A stretch of DNA of 64,000 bases, taken from Chondrus crispus (lineage: Eukaryota; Rhodophyta; Florideophyceae; Gigartinales; Gigartinaceae). Each line of letters begins with the position of its first letter. The stretch's first letter is position 1. Positions 36,969 through 48,791 of this stretch are shown one piece after another. The position numbers and the translations under genes are program-made. The notes below the pieces were generated by a model, which was given only the letters and a program-made list of their open reading frames with translations, did not search any database and was not told where the DNA came from. The stretch spans positions 62,001 through 126,000 of the forward strand of contig NW_005179171.1 of the NCBI RefSeq assembly GCF_000350225.1. The letters run 5' to 3'.

Positions 36969-39524
36969 ACTACCGGTGCTATCGGAGCTACCCCCCTGGC
37001 TATCGACGGCCAGGTCTTCTCCGGGTAGCCGGCCGCGTGGGTCGGGACTATTCCTCCCCTGCGGCTCGGCAGCCTTGGCGAAGTACTCGGGTACTTCCGG
37101 GCCTTGACCTGCGGCGTCAGGTCGTCGCAGGATATGGGGAACGAAGCGAGTCGGCTCTCCTTCGTGACCCTCCGTGGGCAGGGGGTACGGATCCTCTACC
37201 CAGTCTTGCAGGTACATTATCGCATTCTGTACCTGTTGGGGTAACCGAGAACTGTCTCGGTCCCCTCTCCCTCCTTGGCGGGGGTATCTTGTGTCGGCCT
37301 GGCGATAGTCGGGCCGATCCCGACGATCGAGTTCGGTACGACGATACCCGCCTCCACGGGGGGCGAACCGAGCGCCCCCACCCGACCGATTCGGGAAACC
37401 TTGACGCGGGGGACGACCCTCGCCGACCGCTTGCCGGAGTAGATTGCGCGCCCCGGGGCGCGTCTCCATCTGGTAGCGGTAGTTCCTGTACGCCGTGAAC
37501 ATTCGTTGTTCCGGCGACAGGAACGGGCAGGCGTACATGGCGTGTCCGTACGTACGACATAGCCAGCACACGTACGCGCTGCCGTCCGTTGAGGCGAAGG
37601 TCGCCACGTGACGCGCCTCCTCATCGGTGAGGAGGGGCACGCGAGGGGCTTCACCTCCGGTATCTCGGTTTGAGATGTCGAGCTCAGCGACCCGGGGGTC
37701 CGTACCCCTGGGTGCTCTGGGAGTGGCCGCGAGCGCGGTCGCGTAGCTCGACGTCGTTCCGGTCGACATCGGTGAAGGGGGTCGACCCCCTACCGTCCCT
37801 GCTCCTTGCGTATTGAGGACAGGGTCGGCCTGCCACTCATCCTCCCCGACATGGAGGGTAGAGGCGGGCGAACTTGTTGCGGCGGACTTCGTAGTCCTGC
37901 CAGCCCTCCCTGCCGGTTTCGAATCCGGCAGAGGTAAACCGCGTCGAGCGCGGTAAGTGGTTCCTTCTGCCGTTGCGATACGGCGGATGGTCGGAAGATC
38001 GGTCTTCTGGCGGCTCGGCAGCCGCTGCACTGTCTCGGAAACTGCGGCACGGGTCGCAGGAGCGAGTCCCCGCACGAAGTAGTGCGCGAGGGACTGTTCG
38101 GAGAACACTGCCGTGCACCGGAACGCGGCCGTTTCGAGCCGGTCCGCGAACGTGTTCTCCGTTTCATGAGATTGCTGTCGCGCCGTCGCGACAGCGTCGT
38201 ACGCTTCACCTAACACGTCGTCGGTTAGGTAGCGTTTCAGGAACTGGTTCACGAGCCCCGGCCAACTCACGTCGTCGTGTAGTTGGCCGGCGCGGAGGCC
38301 ACGCATCGTATAACTCGTATACAGGCGCTCCGCGTCGCGCTCTAAGAAGTGCGCGAGGACTCTCACGGCAACACCTTCGGTCAGGTGTTGCGAGTTGAAG
38401 GTTATCCGAATATCCTTCAAGAACGGTAGGAGCTGGATCGGGTCCGTACCGTCAAAGCTCCTCATCGTGGGACGGATCCCACGGCAGCGTTGGACGTACT
38501 TCGCGATCCGTCCCGCGTCACCCGAGGTGACGAGCCTCGAGGTGTTATCCAAGCGGTACATACGATAGTCAGCGACGGCGCTGAACTCTTGGATCATCGT
38601 ATGCACCGGCTCGAGCCCGGGTTCGGCGGGACCTAGCGTGCCGAAGGAGGTAACCGGTAGCGTACGGACGTCTACCGGACCTAGATGCTCGGCATAACTC
38701 GCCGGCAGGTAGCCGCCCCAGCGGGGATCGACGGGGAACATCGGTTCTCCGGATCTGCGGGCGGCTCCTCCACGGTCCTGTTCGTCCGCGTACGATACGC
38801 GGTCCATCTGCCGCCTACTTACGGGGATAGGCGGCAATGCTTGGGTCTCGGACGCGAGATTCGCGCCCATCGGGGGACGGTTTCCTTCCGCAGTCCGACT
38901 GGCGTCGGCGCCAGTCGGACGCCAACCTTCCGGAGCGACGGCGCTAGGAGGTACGGCACCACCGGGCCCTCTCGTGGGGGCACCGGGCAGCCTTGCGGCC
39001 ATGGTCCGTTCCATGTCACGAGCACGCCGTCGCGTAGCGTTGAGCTCGGCGGAGAGGTGCGCGAACGCACCCAACTGCTCTGCTGACGGGGACGGTCGAT
39101 CGTCGGGACGTCTCGTCGAGGTCGGCCTCGTGGGGCGACCTTGCCCGTGCAGTACGGGCTGTGCGAGGCGTGAGTCTTCGACGAGCACCAGTCGCGAGTG
39201 TAACTCGTCGACTAGTGCTCGGAGATTCTCCAAGGACTGGCTGACTCGATCGAACCTCCCTTCACGTAGGGAGCGGAGCTCGTCCATACATCGCGAGTAG
39301 ACGGCGTCCGTCACGTCTATACGGAGTGAAGTCCGGACTTCCTCGATGTAGTCAGCTATGCGATCGAACATCGCAGCCGCTTGTCCTTCGGGGGACTCGG
39401 GCGACGGTTCGCGGTCTCGGAGACCAGCGTCGCCGTCGCCGAACGGCGGTGATGGTGCGTGCAAAGCGGCCGCCCTCGGATCCGCCGGTTCGGACCGGAT
39501 CGAGGTGGCGTATTCTTGACTCAT
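36954..39524 (-). CDS. gag: G1c gag (856 aa), intact
   Basis: Same architecture and exact length as gag of G1b: coiled coil (RIADYIEEVRTSLRI, SLENLRALVDEL), a disordered Pro/Arg-rich linker, a capsid-like core (DYRMYRLDNTS, LPFLKDIRITF), a CCHC knuckle CWLCRTYGHAMYAC near residue 651, and a tail with NAIMYLQDW. The frame remains open upstream into the LTR. The start MSQEY at 39524 was chosen because it matches MSQEF of G1b and lies 76 bp inside the LTR. No break is seen, so a particle protein could still be made. Confidence 0.92.
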   Translation of the reverse strand: MSQEYATSIRSEPADPRAAALHAPSPPFGDGDAGLRDREPSPESPEGQAAAMFDRIADYIEEVRTSLRIDVTDAVYSRCMDELRSLREGRFDRVSQSLENLRALVDELHSRLVLVEDSRLAQPVLHGQGRPTRPTSTRRPDDRPSPSAEQLGAFAHLSAELNATRRRARDMERTMAARLPGAPTRGPGGAVPPSAVAPEGWRPTGADASRTAEGNRPPMGANLASETQALPPIPVSRRQMDRVSYADEQDRGGAARRSGEPMFPVDPRWGGYLPASYAEHLGPVDVRTLPVTSFGTLGPAEPGLEPVHTMIQEFSAVADYRMYRLDNTSRLVTSGDAGRIAKYVQRCRGIRPTMRSFDGTDPIQLLPFLKDIRITFNSQHLTEGVAVRVLAHFLERDAERLYTSYTMRGLRAGQLHDDVSWPGLVNQFLKRYLTDDVLGEAYDAVATARQQSHETENTFADRLETAAFRCTAVFSEQSLAHYFVRGLAPATRAAVSETVQRLPSRQKTDLPTIRRIATAEGTTYRARRGLPLPDSKPAGRAGRTTKSAATSSPASTLHVGEDEWQADPVLNTQGAGTVGGRPPSPMSTGTTSSYATALAATPRAPRGTDPRVAELDISNRDTGGEAPRVPLLTDEEARHVATFASTDGSAYVCWLCRTYGHAMYACPFLSPEQRMFTAYRNYRYQMETRPGARNLLRQAVGEGRPPRQGFPNRSGGGARFAPRGGGYRRTELDRRDRPDYRQADTRYPRQGGRGDRDSSRLPQQVQNAIMYLQDWVEDPYPLPTEGHEGEPTRFVPHILRRPDAAGQGPEVPEYFAKAAEPQGRNSPDPRGRLPGEDLAVDSQGGSSDSTGSSKKG

Positions 39525-39580
39525 CTCAACGCGTACGGACGCGGAGGAAAAAGAAAGTCTTCTCGGAAAGATCTCGGGGT

Positions 39581-39599
39581 CTTCTAGGTCGGGAGACCA
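39581..39599 (-). other. putative primer-binding site of G1c
   Basis: CTTCTAGGTCGGGAGACCA, one base from the 5' LTR, identical in G1b and G2. The element strand contains a small hairpin GGTC-TCCC-GACC. Confidence 0.5.
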
Positions 39600-39600
39600 C

Positions 39601-40301
39601 TGTAGCATAAACACCCCCAGACGACTGGAGGTGTATGCGCAGTTCGACCTGTAGACCCCGGATCGGAGAAGGGGTGAAGCGGGCCAACCAGCTACGGAAC
39701 CGGGCTCGGGCCCGGGTAGCGGTGGTAGAGCGGGAGCGAGCAGGGACGCGCGCACGCACGAGCGGATCGACGCCTCGACGTCCCGGAGCAGCACTGGGTG
39801 ACGTACCAGTGCTGACGGGCGGAGGCGGTTCCGTGCTCGCTCGCGTGCTGCGCGTCCACTCCGGCTCGGCTCCGACTAAACGCGCGCGAAGAGCGAAGGC
39901 GACGTTTAGAATAAGCTGGGTCGACTGACCTTGGCGGTCGGTTGAGGACAAGCCCGTGCTTGTCCCCCTCCGCCGCCGTCGGTCCGCTCCATATTTAATA
40001 TACAAAACACTCTATCATAACACTACAGTACCGTGGTACTGTAGTGGGCTACTGTAGTGCAGGTCGGCCTGCACTGTAATACTGTCAGCTATGTCGAGGC
40101 TGACAGTACACGTATCACTCGTGGTGCGTGCGCGCTTCGTTCGCGCGCTGTCCACGTGTGCACGTGTATGCGCAAGTCCCTTGTCCCCGTGGTGTACACG
40201 TGGACACGCGCGGTGGTACTGTAGAGCTCGACGCTCTACAGTAGCTGATCTAGTTCTTGATCTAATCTAATTTAAACCCCCAGGGGGGGGGTTATACTAC
40301 A
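39601..40301 (-). repeat. G1c 5' LTR (701 bp)
   Basis: Partner of 25618-26317, followed by the target duplication AATAC (40302-40306) and copia RT sequence. Confidence 0.95.
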
Positions 40302-41928
40302 AATACAAGTCTTCGCTTCGCCAAGGTCTTTCATATCGAATCGTTTGTTGAGTTCATTTTTCATCCATAATATGGCCTCCAAGTCACTTCCAGCTAGCAG
40401 CAGATCGTCCACGTACAACGCGATAATCATGATGACATTGCCTTGACGTCGAATGTAAAGACATGGGTCGCTGCGTGTAGTGTTGAAACCAAGTTCAGTG
40501 ATCAGAAACTCATCGATCTTACTATGCCATTGGCGATGGGCTTGCTTAAGACCATAGATTGCTTTCAAAAGTTTACACACCGAATCAGGTTTGAATTTGT
40601 CGATGCATCCTTCAGGTTGCTCCATGTAGATTTCTTCGTGAAGTTCACCGTTGAGGAAGGCAGTCACCACGTCCATCTGATGCAGCTCAAGGTCAAAGTG
40701 CGCAACCAGTGCCAGCAGCAGACGGATAGTTGTGAACTTGATGACAGGGGCGAAAGTTTCAGTGTAATCGATGCCTTCTACTTGTTGAAAGCCTCGTGCC
40801 ACGAGACGTCCCTTTGCAGTTTCGACCAATTTTCCGGACTCGTCAGGAAGTTGCTTCACTCCAAAAACCCACCTGGACGTCAGGACGTTTGATGCTTGAG
40901 ATCTTGGAACAAGTGTCCATGTTTTGTTTTTGTGTTGTGAAGCAAGTTCTTTGTCGATGCCCTTCTGCCAGAAGCGAGCTTTTGGAGAATCCATAGCTTG
41001 GTTGTACGAGTTTGGGATTTCCGTTATCACATGGGCGTGGCTAAGGAGTCCAGCAGTCACCAAAGCTGCTGCCCACCACGCCCCAGGCGTTTTGCGAACG
41101 CGAGTGGACCGACGGAGATTAGTTGGCGGATCAATCGTTTCTTCCTCAACTACGTGTTGCTCAACTGTTTCCGTGGTTTCGTCCTCCCCTGCAGTTGGGG
41201 AGGAGTTGGAGGATTCATCAGAGTCTTGTTGTTCATCCGGCGATGATGCTTCTGATGTCACTGCATCATTTTCTGCAACTTCCTCATCGATGTCCAAGTT
41301 GATTGTGTCATCATCAGTTGTAGCCTCCTCGTTTGTATCCATCGGTTCACCAGATTTGCCTCCCGTGGACTCGTCAAAAGTAACATCTCTGGATACGATC
41401 ACTTTGTGCAAATCACCATCCCACAACTTGTAAGCTTTCGTATTTTCAGCATACCCCAGAAGCATTGCCTCCTTTGCACGGGCGTCAAGTTTCTGCATGT
41501 TGTGTTTTGGTAATGTATACCAACACTTTGAACCGAAAACACGCAAATGACCAACATTTGGCACAGATTTCATCCATAAGTGGTATGGGTCATCTTGGGG
41601 GGAATGGCACGTAACGTGACTCGATTTCGACCGTACACTGCATTGGCAAGTGCTTCTGCACAGAACCCCTTTGTAACTTTCTTGTGCGCTAGCATGGAGC
41701 GCACCAAGTTTACCAAAGTTCTGTTCAGTCGCTCGGCGACGCCATTTTGCTCCGGTGTGTACGCGGTCGTCATTTGATGCTGAGTACCATTTGCAATCAG
41801 AAAAGACTTAAACTCCGTGGACAGATACTCACCACCTCGATCGGTGCGAAGCAATTTGATCCTGCGACCAGTGTGAGTCTGAGCAAGTTCTGCAAACATT
41901 TTGTATCGTTCAAATGCTTCTGATTTAT
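40302..41928 (-). pseudogene. pol: C1 pol middle part: integrase end and RT, one frameshift
   Basis: From 41573 down to 40302 the frame encodes the integrase C-terminal part (KSVPNVGHLRVFGSKCWY), an acidic Ser/Asp/Glu linker and the copia RT (ARGFQQVEGIDYTETFAPV, MDVVTAFLNGEL, AIYGLKQAHRQW, ALYVDDLLLAGSD). Here CLYIRRQGN is intact, whereas C2 and C3 have a stop at the Tyr. From 41928 to about 41590 the integrase core (TDRGGEYLSTEF, YTPEQNGVAERLNRT) is in another frame: one base is missing near 41590 (gatgacccatacc against gatgaccccctacc in C2). Confidence 0.92.
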
Positions 41929-42866
41929 ACGGGAAGGTCAGCGGGGCAAAGGGATATCGAAGGACGGTTGATGAGGTGAAGTTGAAGGATTGGGTACCGA
42001 TTTACTTCGAGTCGCCAACTTCTGGCGCTATTTATACACTTCTGCAATCTTCTAGAACTCTACTACCAAACACTACGACACACATACTACAAATGTATTG
42101 GCTCTAACACATGTGCCCGTCTTGCTACTCAGCCAAACTGGCGATGGCCCAACAAACATAGCAGAAAACCGCCTTATGAATTACCACTGTCATGACCGAG
42201 AAATTAGTAAGGCAGTACAACAAAGCACAGCAAAGCACAAATTCCCTTACTATTCCAAATCCAGCGTGGCACAAATTCGTAAGGCACGTTTACAGCTCAC
42301 ACGTTGCCTTACGAATTCAAATCAATCCTGCAAGGACTGTTTACAACGCACACGTTGCCTTATGAATCTGGATCTCTCGTGAGGTCCTGTCCACTGTCAA
42401 TTACAACAGTGCACATTTTGCCTTACGAATTCAAAACTCGCGCAACGGTATCTTTGTGTCCTGCTGTACCCGTGCTGCACTCCATGGACGCTGTAAACCT
42501 TTGGCACGCGCCAGGCACCCGCCACCAAGGTTCTATACTTTGTCTGTAAGACTGCAGGTGTACTGTACGCCTCCGACAGTGTAATGAGGAGATGTGTCCA
42601 GGTCATACACGTGTCGGGCGGAGAAAATGAAACATGCTCAGATTGTACTGTACACCGCAACCGTGTACATATTTCACACCTGTACACGTTGAAAACTAAA
42701 CTTGCTCCTGCAGTACTGTAAAGTGCAACCGTGTACAGAAAACACACGTGTACACGTTGAAAATCAAACTTGCTCAGCTCGTCACGCGGAGTGTTTTCGA
42801 TTTTACAAGTATCATACCTGTCGTCGTGTGTCATGCATATAAGCATGTGGTCGTAGAATTACAACA
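41929..42866 (-). repeat. solo LTR of a third copia type (LTR-C, about 938 bp)
   Basis: Interrupts the C1 integrase with target duplication TTTAT (41924-41928 and 42868-42872; possibly 6 bp, ATTTAT). On its strand it begins TGTTGTAATTC followed by CGACCACATGC, parallel to LTR-A and LTR-B, and has a TATA box TATAAATAGCGCC (plus-strand positions 42024-42036). No internal region is attached. Confidence 0.85.
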
Positions 42867-42867
42867 A

Positions 42868-43147
42868 TTTATGGTGCATATGGTACACTACTGACCAGTT
42901 TGAGTGATCATCTATGACAGTAATGAAGTACTTGGCACCACCAATGGACCGCACCTCTAAGGGGCCACAAACGTCAGAGTGAACTAAGTCTAGACAGAAG
43001 TATGCCCGCCTCGAGGACCGCTCTTTTGGGATCACAGATCGAGTGGCTTTGCCGTAGATGCACGGAGAACATTTTTCAGAGATGCAATCATTGTCAGTAT
43101 TGTTGATTTTGTTAGCCTCATTACCAAGTAGTTTGACTCCACTTACC
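42868..43147 (-). pseudogene. pol: C1 integrase N-terminal fragment
   Basis: Reverse complement of C2 44753-45024 (VSGVKLLGNEAN, CSACVYGKATRS-like, FCLDLVHSDVCGPLEV). It stops at gtaagtgg, where LTR-B begins. The rest of C1 upstream is absent. Confidence 0.9.
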
Positions 43148-43881
43148 TATAGAAAGGTCAGAGGGGCAGAGGGAAGAAGGATGGTTGAAGGTTGCTGGTG
43201 GTTGACGGGAAAAGAAGTTGATACCATTTTACTCTTGGTCGCCAACTATTGGCGCTACTTATACTCTTCGAACTACATACAATACGAGCCATTAGGGCTG
43301 GTCACGTGACTCTCCTTCTTGCACTCGTTGATAATCAAGTGACTCTCCTTCTTGCACTCTCGGTTGATAATCAAGTGACTCTCCTACTTCCACTTTCGGT
43401 TGATAATCAAGTGACTCTCCTATTTCCACTCTCGGTTGATAATCAAATGACTTTCCTACTTGTACTCTCTCTTGCTAATAATTTGGGACCGTTTGAGAGT
43501 CAATAATATCTGAATGTACTGTACTGTAGATTACAGATTTTACAATACGATTAATAACCACTGTGGCACATACGTCATACGTGTCACACACGTGTAGGAC
43601 AAATGTCATACGTGTCACACACATGTCAAATCGAGAAAAATGAAACATGTTCAGAATGTACTGTAGAGTGCCACGAGGTACATAGCTTACACGTGTCAAC
43701 ACCAAAATTGAAACATGCTCGGAAATGATAGGAAAGTGCAACCGTGTACAAATATGACACGTGTCTACGTTGAAGACCAAACATCCTGAGAATGCTCTTG
43801 CAAGCATTTTAGGTTTCGTCGACATACACGTGTAATATCTGTCCAGGCTTGTAGCTTAGCATGTGGTCGAAGATTTCCAAC
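43148..43881 (-). repeat. LTR-B, minus orientation, at the C1/C2 junction
   Basis: Reverse complement of the LTR-B copy at 48984-49682. It contains about five units of a 36-bp repeat (gattatcaacc + gagagt, about 43301-43478). It joins minus-strand C1 on the left to plus-strand C2 gag on the right, so it sits at an inversion boundary. Confidence 0.85.
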
Positions 43882-46800
43882 GTGCATGCCCGTTTCGAGG
43901 CTCTCATCGTTGCACTTGATGCTCTCGGTAATGAGGAAAAGACATTCAGTTTGGACTTTGTGAAAAGTCGTCTGCTGCAGGAAGAGCAACGAGCAAACAT
44001 GAAGTCTAGCTCCTCACAGACATCGGCTCTGGTTAATCGTGCCCCGAACAATCGGGACATAAACGATTACAAATGCACGAACTGCGGTCATACAGGCCAC
44101 ACGGCAACCCGCTGCTGGGGAAAGGATTTGAATGGGCGTCGCCCGGCTCCTCCTAGCACATATAAACCGCGTATGTCTCAGCGGAAACAATCTGCATTTG
44201 TCACACAGAAACCTGATCCCGACATGGTTGTAAACAGCGTCGACTTCACATGTCTGATGTCGAAAGCTTCGCACACGAACGATATGGAGATGTCGCCTTC
44301 GTGGCTCGTAGATTCAGCTTGTACAGCTCATATTACATATGACCGATCTTTGTTTCCAACGTATGAGCCACTTGAATCCGCCTCTTCAGATGGGAACCAA
44401 GGCTAGTGCAAAGGTTGCCGGCCGTGGTGACGTTCACTTGAAGTTAAATGTGAATGGCCGCATCGAACCGTGCAAGTTGACGGATGTATTGCACGTTCCG
44501 GACTTTGCGTTCTCTCTGCTCTCTGTCAGTCGAATGACTGAACTTAGACTAAAAGTTGGGTTCGAAAATGGAAAATGCATGATCAGACGAGGCTCAACTG
44601 TAGTGGCGACTGCGACATTGGTTGGAGAACTTTACGTTCTCGACATCGTCAGTGACATCGGATCTGCACATGCTGCCACCCTGCAAACGTGGCATGAGCG
44701 CTTTGCACATGTGCATTCTCAAGGTATTGCTTCGATGATTCGTGACAATGTGGTAAGTGGAGTCAAACTACTTGGTAATGAGGCTAACAAAATCAACAAT
44801 ACTGACAATGATTGCATCTCTGAAAAATGTTCTGCGTGCGTCTACGGCAAAGCTACTCGATCTGTGATCCCAAAAGAGCGGTCCTCGAGGCGGGCATACT
44901 TCTGTCTAGACTTAGTTCACTCTGATGTTTGTGGCCCCTTAGAGGTGCAGTCCATTGGTGGTGCCAAGTACTTCATTACCTTCATAGATGATCACTCAAA
45001 CTGGTCAGTAGTGTACCCTATGCACCATAAATCAGAAGCATTTGAACGATACAAAATGTTTGCACAACTTGCTCAGACTCACACTGGTCGCAAGATCAAA
45101 GTGCTTCGCACCGATCGAGGTGGTGAGTATCTGTCCACGGAGTTTAAGTCTTTTCTGATTGCAAATGGTACTCAGCATCAAATGACGACCGCGTACACAC
45201 CGGAGCAAAATGGCGTCGCTGAACGACTGAACAGAACTTTGGTAAACTTGGTGCGCTCCATGCTAGCGCACAAGAAAGTTACAAAGGGGTTCTGGGCAGA
45301 AGCACTTCCCAATGCAGTGTACGGTCGAAATCGAGTTACGTCACGTGCCATTCCCCCCAAGATGACCCCCTACCACTTATGGATGAAATCTGTGCCAAAT
45401 GTTGGTCATTTGCGTGTTTTCGGTTCAAAGTGTTGGTATACATTACGAAAACACAACATCCAGAAACTTGACGCCCGTGCAAAGGAGGCAATGTTTCTGG
45501 GGTATGCTGAAAATACGAAAGCTTACAAGTTGTGGGATGGTGATTTGCACAAAGTGATCGTATCCAGAGATGTTACTTTTGACGAGTCCACGGGAGGCAA
45601 ATCTGGTGAACCGATGGATACAAACGAGGAGGCTACAACTGATGATGACACAATCAACTTGAACATCGATGAGGAAGTTGCAGAAAATGATGCAGTGGCA
45701 TCAGAAGTATCATCGCCGGATGAACAACAAGACTCTGATGAATCCTCCAACTCCTCCGCAACTGCAGGGGAGGACGAAACTACCGAAACAGTTGAGCAAC
45801 ACGTAGTTGAGGAAGAAACGATTGATCCGCCAACTAATCTCCGTCGGTCCACTCGCATTCGCAAAACGCCTGGGGCGTGGTGGGCAGCAGCTTTGGTGAC
45901 TGCTGGACTCCTTAGCCACGCCCATGTGATAACGGAAATCCCAAACTCGTACAAGCAAGCTATGGATTCTCCAAAAGCTCGCTTCTGGCAGAAGAGCATC
46001 GACAAAGAACTTGCTTCACAACACAAAAACAAAACATGGACACTTGTTCCAAGATCTCAAGCATCAAACATCCTGACGTCCAGGTGGGTTTTCGGAGTGA
46101 AGCAACTTCCTGACGAGTCCGGAAAATTAGTCGAAACTGCAAAGGGACGTCTTGTGGCACGAGGCTTTCAACAAGTAGAAGGCATCGATTACACTGAAAC
46201 TTTCGCCCCTGTCATCAAGTTCACAACTATCCGTCTGCTGCTGGCACTGGTTGCGCACTTTGACCTTGAGCTGCATCAGATGGACGTGGTGACTGCCTTC
46301 CTCAACGGTGACCTTCACGAAGAAATCTACATGGAGCAACCTGAAGGATGCATCGACAAAGTCAAACCTGATTCGGTGTGTAAACTTTTGAAAGCAATCT
46401 ATGGTCTTAAGCAAGCCCATCGCCAATGGCATAGTAAGATCGATGAGTTTCTGATCACTGAACTTGGTTTCAACACTACACGCAGCGACCCATGTCTTTA
46501 AATTCGACGTCAAGGCAATGTCATCATGATTATCGCGTTGTACGTGGACGATCTGCTGCTAGCTGGAAGTGACTTGGAGGCCATATTATGGATGAAAAAT
46601 GAACTCAACAAACGATTCGATATGAAAGACCTTGGCGAAGCGAAGACTTGTATTGGTCTAGAGATCGACCGTATACGTTCTAAACACGTCCTGACCGTCA
46701 CGCAGTCGAAGTATGCCCAAGCAGTACTGAAACGGTTCAAAATGTCGGCATGCAATCCTTGCGTTACTCCGATGGAACAGTCTCGACATGTCACAATGCA

Positions 46801-47530
46801 AGTGGCCGAAACTGGCACTGATGACAACCCATGCTTTGAACCATATCGTCAGGCCATTGGATGTCTAATGTTCCTAATGGTCGGGACCCGCCCCGATACT
46901 GCGTTTGCCATTGGAAAGTTATCTCAACACTGTGCCGACCCTCACGAGTCGCACTGGTCAGGTGTGAAACGTGTTTTGAGATACTTGCGTGGGTCCCAGC
47001 ATCTTGGAATAGTGTTTGGTAAAGATGATCTTGGTACGGAACTTCATGGGTATAGCGACGCAGATTGGGGTGGATGCCTTGAATCACGGAAATCAACGAG
47101 TGGGTACGTGTTCAAGCTTTGTGATGGACCTATCAGTTGGGCTTCCCGGAAACAAACAGTAGTTGCAAAGTTTACTTGTGAGGCAGAATACATCGCACTC
47201 AGTGAAGCATGCAAAGAGGCCGCGTGGCTTCGACGCTTCCATGCCGATGTACTTGGTGCGAATTCGGATCCAACAATTCGCGTTGGATGTGACAACGCTG
47301 GTACGATTGCGTTTGCTCAGAACGAATCTACAAATCGTCGCAACAAGCACATTGATATTACGTATCATTTTGTTCGAGATGCGGTGCAGCGAAAACTGGT
47401 CACATTGTACCATTGTCCGACAACAGAAATGCCAGCCGATATGCTGACCAAACCACGTGGTCGCGTGCTGTTTGAAAAGTTCGTGGGCATGGTTGGGCTT
47501 TCCGAGTGCAAAGCTGCCCAAAGCATGTGA
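43882..47530 (+). pseudogene. gag-pol: C2: copia gag(partial)-pol, frameshift and stop
   Basis: Begins inside gag (ARFEALIVALDALGNEEKT), with the CCHC knuckle CTNCGHTGHTATRC and the protease segment WLVDSACTAH. A 2-base deletion near 44386 (cctcttcagatg against cctctgttcagatg in C3) shifts the frame. From 44339 the second frame runs through GAG-pre-integrase (TWHERFAHVHSQGI), integrase (VHSDVCGPL, DRGGEYLSTEF, EQNGVAERLNRT) and RT to a TAA at 46499-46501 (CL-stop-IRRQGN; Tyr in C1). The same frame resumes with ALYVDDLLLAG and RNase H (SDADWGGC, CEAEYIALSEA) to KAAQSM. A polypurine tract GAGGGGAGG (47533-47541) and LTR-A follow. The 5' part is lost at the LTR-B junction. Confidence 0.93.
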
Positions 47531-47541
47531 TCGAGGGGAGG

Positions 47542-48791
47542 TATTGAAAATGTGCGACCACATGCTGTTATCTCGAAAGTGCAAAATCGAGCCACACGTG
47601 TACATGACTCGACGGTCCGGACCCTCACCCATATCACCACATGACACGTGTAAAGTCTCAGATTTTGGGGTTCTGGGGACGAAAGTGGACTTTTGGAGGG
47701 TTATGCAAATTTGCATAAATGCCGAAAATTTGCATTTGGCCCGAACCGTTATAGGGCTACACAGGCAATACTGCAAATCTATTGGGTGTCGGTTCGAATG
47801 CTGCAATTCTATTGGTCTGTTATTGTCCACTTATATGCAGTCATGCTGGTGATATATCTTGAATGATCCGTATACGTTTTAATTACATCATTTCGGGGGT
47901 TTCAAGTTGTTCACCATGGCTGTAATGGGTAATTACGTGTGGCCTTGGCGCTGGACACTTGTGTGCGGTGTACACATGTACACATCGCCAGGTTGCTGCG
48001 TGTACGTACACTTGTACACGTCGCCTACATACGGTCCGGCGCGTGTCCGAGCACAGTACATGTGAATTAAAAGTACAACAAGTATTTCTCGCAAGAGACA
48101 TGTACTTACGTGAGTATTCAGTGTACGCGTCACGCTGTATGCGACCCTTGCATCAGCATGCGCCGTTGTACTACACTCTCGTCAGCATGCGACGTTGTAC
48201 TGTGCTCTCGCTATGGTGCGCCGTTGGATGCAAGTTGATGACAGTACTCGTGTGATTCACATCGGATATCACGTGAGATGTGTAGAAAGTCTGGATGCAC
48301 ATTGTTGCTATCCGTGATAGTTGTCTGGCAGTGTGTACCGAAATTAGTAAGGTACGAAACAAGGGCATATATGGGGACTGAGATATGACAGGACTTTGCG
48401 TTGTTGGAAATAGAGAGATGCCAAGTTGTTCATTGTGCAAGAATATATTCTGTCATGTCTGGATGCAGATTAGTAAGGTGTGAAACGATTGCATGCATAG
48501 GGCCATGGTTTACAGTCACTCGAAATGTGTAGAAACTGTTGTGCACTGATAGTCAATAGTCAATTCGTAAGGTGGAAATAGAACAGTGTGGACGGGCCAG
48601 AAGAGGACCGCGCTTGGTCGCGCATATGGTGAATACGGTTTACCAGGTGCCAAAGTAATAGGATAGTGTAACACTCAAAGTGTATAAGTATCGCCGAAAG
48701 ACGGCTCCAAGTAAACCTCGGCACCAACTCCTTCACTCACACACATCAACCTGCCCTCCTTCTTTCCCTTGCCCCTCCGAACCTACCATTA
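47542..48791 (+). repeat. LTR-A copy 1 (3' LTR of C2, 1250 bp)
   Basis: Starts TATTGAAAATG (possibly TGAAAATG) after the polypurine tract and ends CCTACCATTA. TATA box TATAAGTATCGCC at 48683. It contains CACGTG boxes and a conserved 98-codon frame that I regard as chance. It is followed directly by the mosaic spacer. Confidence 0.9.

Larger units (their letters stand above)
25618..40301 (-). mobile_element. G1c: complete Ty3/gypsy chromovirus, 14,684 bp, inserted in copia C1
   Basis: LTRs of 700 bp (25618-26317) and 701 bp (39601-40301) differ at only a handful of positions by eye. The element is flanked by the 5-bp target duplication AATAC (25613-25617 and 40302-40306), and removing it restores the copia RT reading. 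Order on the minus strand: 5' LTR, putative primer site, gag, pol (one in-frame stop), a 5.9-kb extra region with an antisense ORF, polypurine tract, 3' LTR. It is unusually long for a gypsy element because of the extra region. It is a recent insertion and the best preserved element in the window. Confidence 0.95.
23475..43147 (-). mobile_element. C1: Ty1/copia element, interrupted by G1c and a solo LTR
   Basis: Minus-strand copia related to C2 and C3. Pieces: 3' LTR-A (23475-24725), RNase H and RT (24737-25617), then after the G1c insertion RT to integrase (40302-41928), and after a solo LTR the integrase N-terminal part (42868-43147). The 5' portion (gag, protease, 5' LTR) is missing. The right end abuts an LTR-B at 43148. 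Confidence 0.9.

Noticed and set aside
47959..48255. Conserved 98-codon frame repeated in every LTR-A (also 50575, 57174, 59790, 62407 and, on the minus strand, 24011)
   Set aside because: It lies wholly inside the LTR, overlaps frames on the other strand and has a Cys/His/Arg-biased composition. Its conservation follows from the recent duplication of the LTR.
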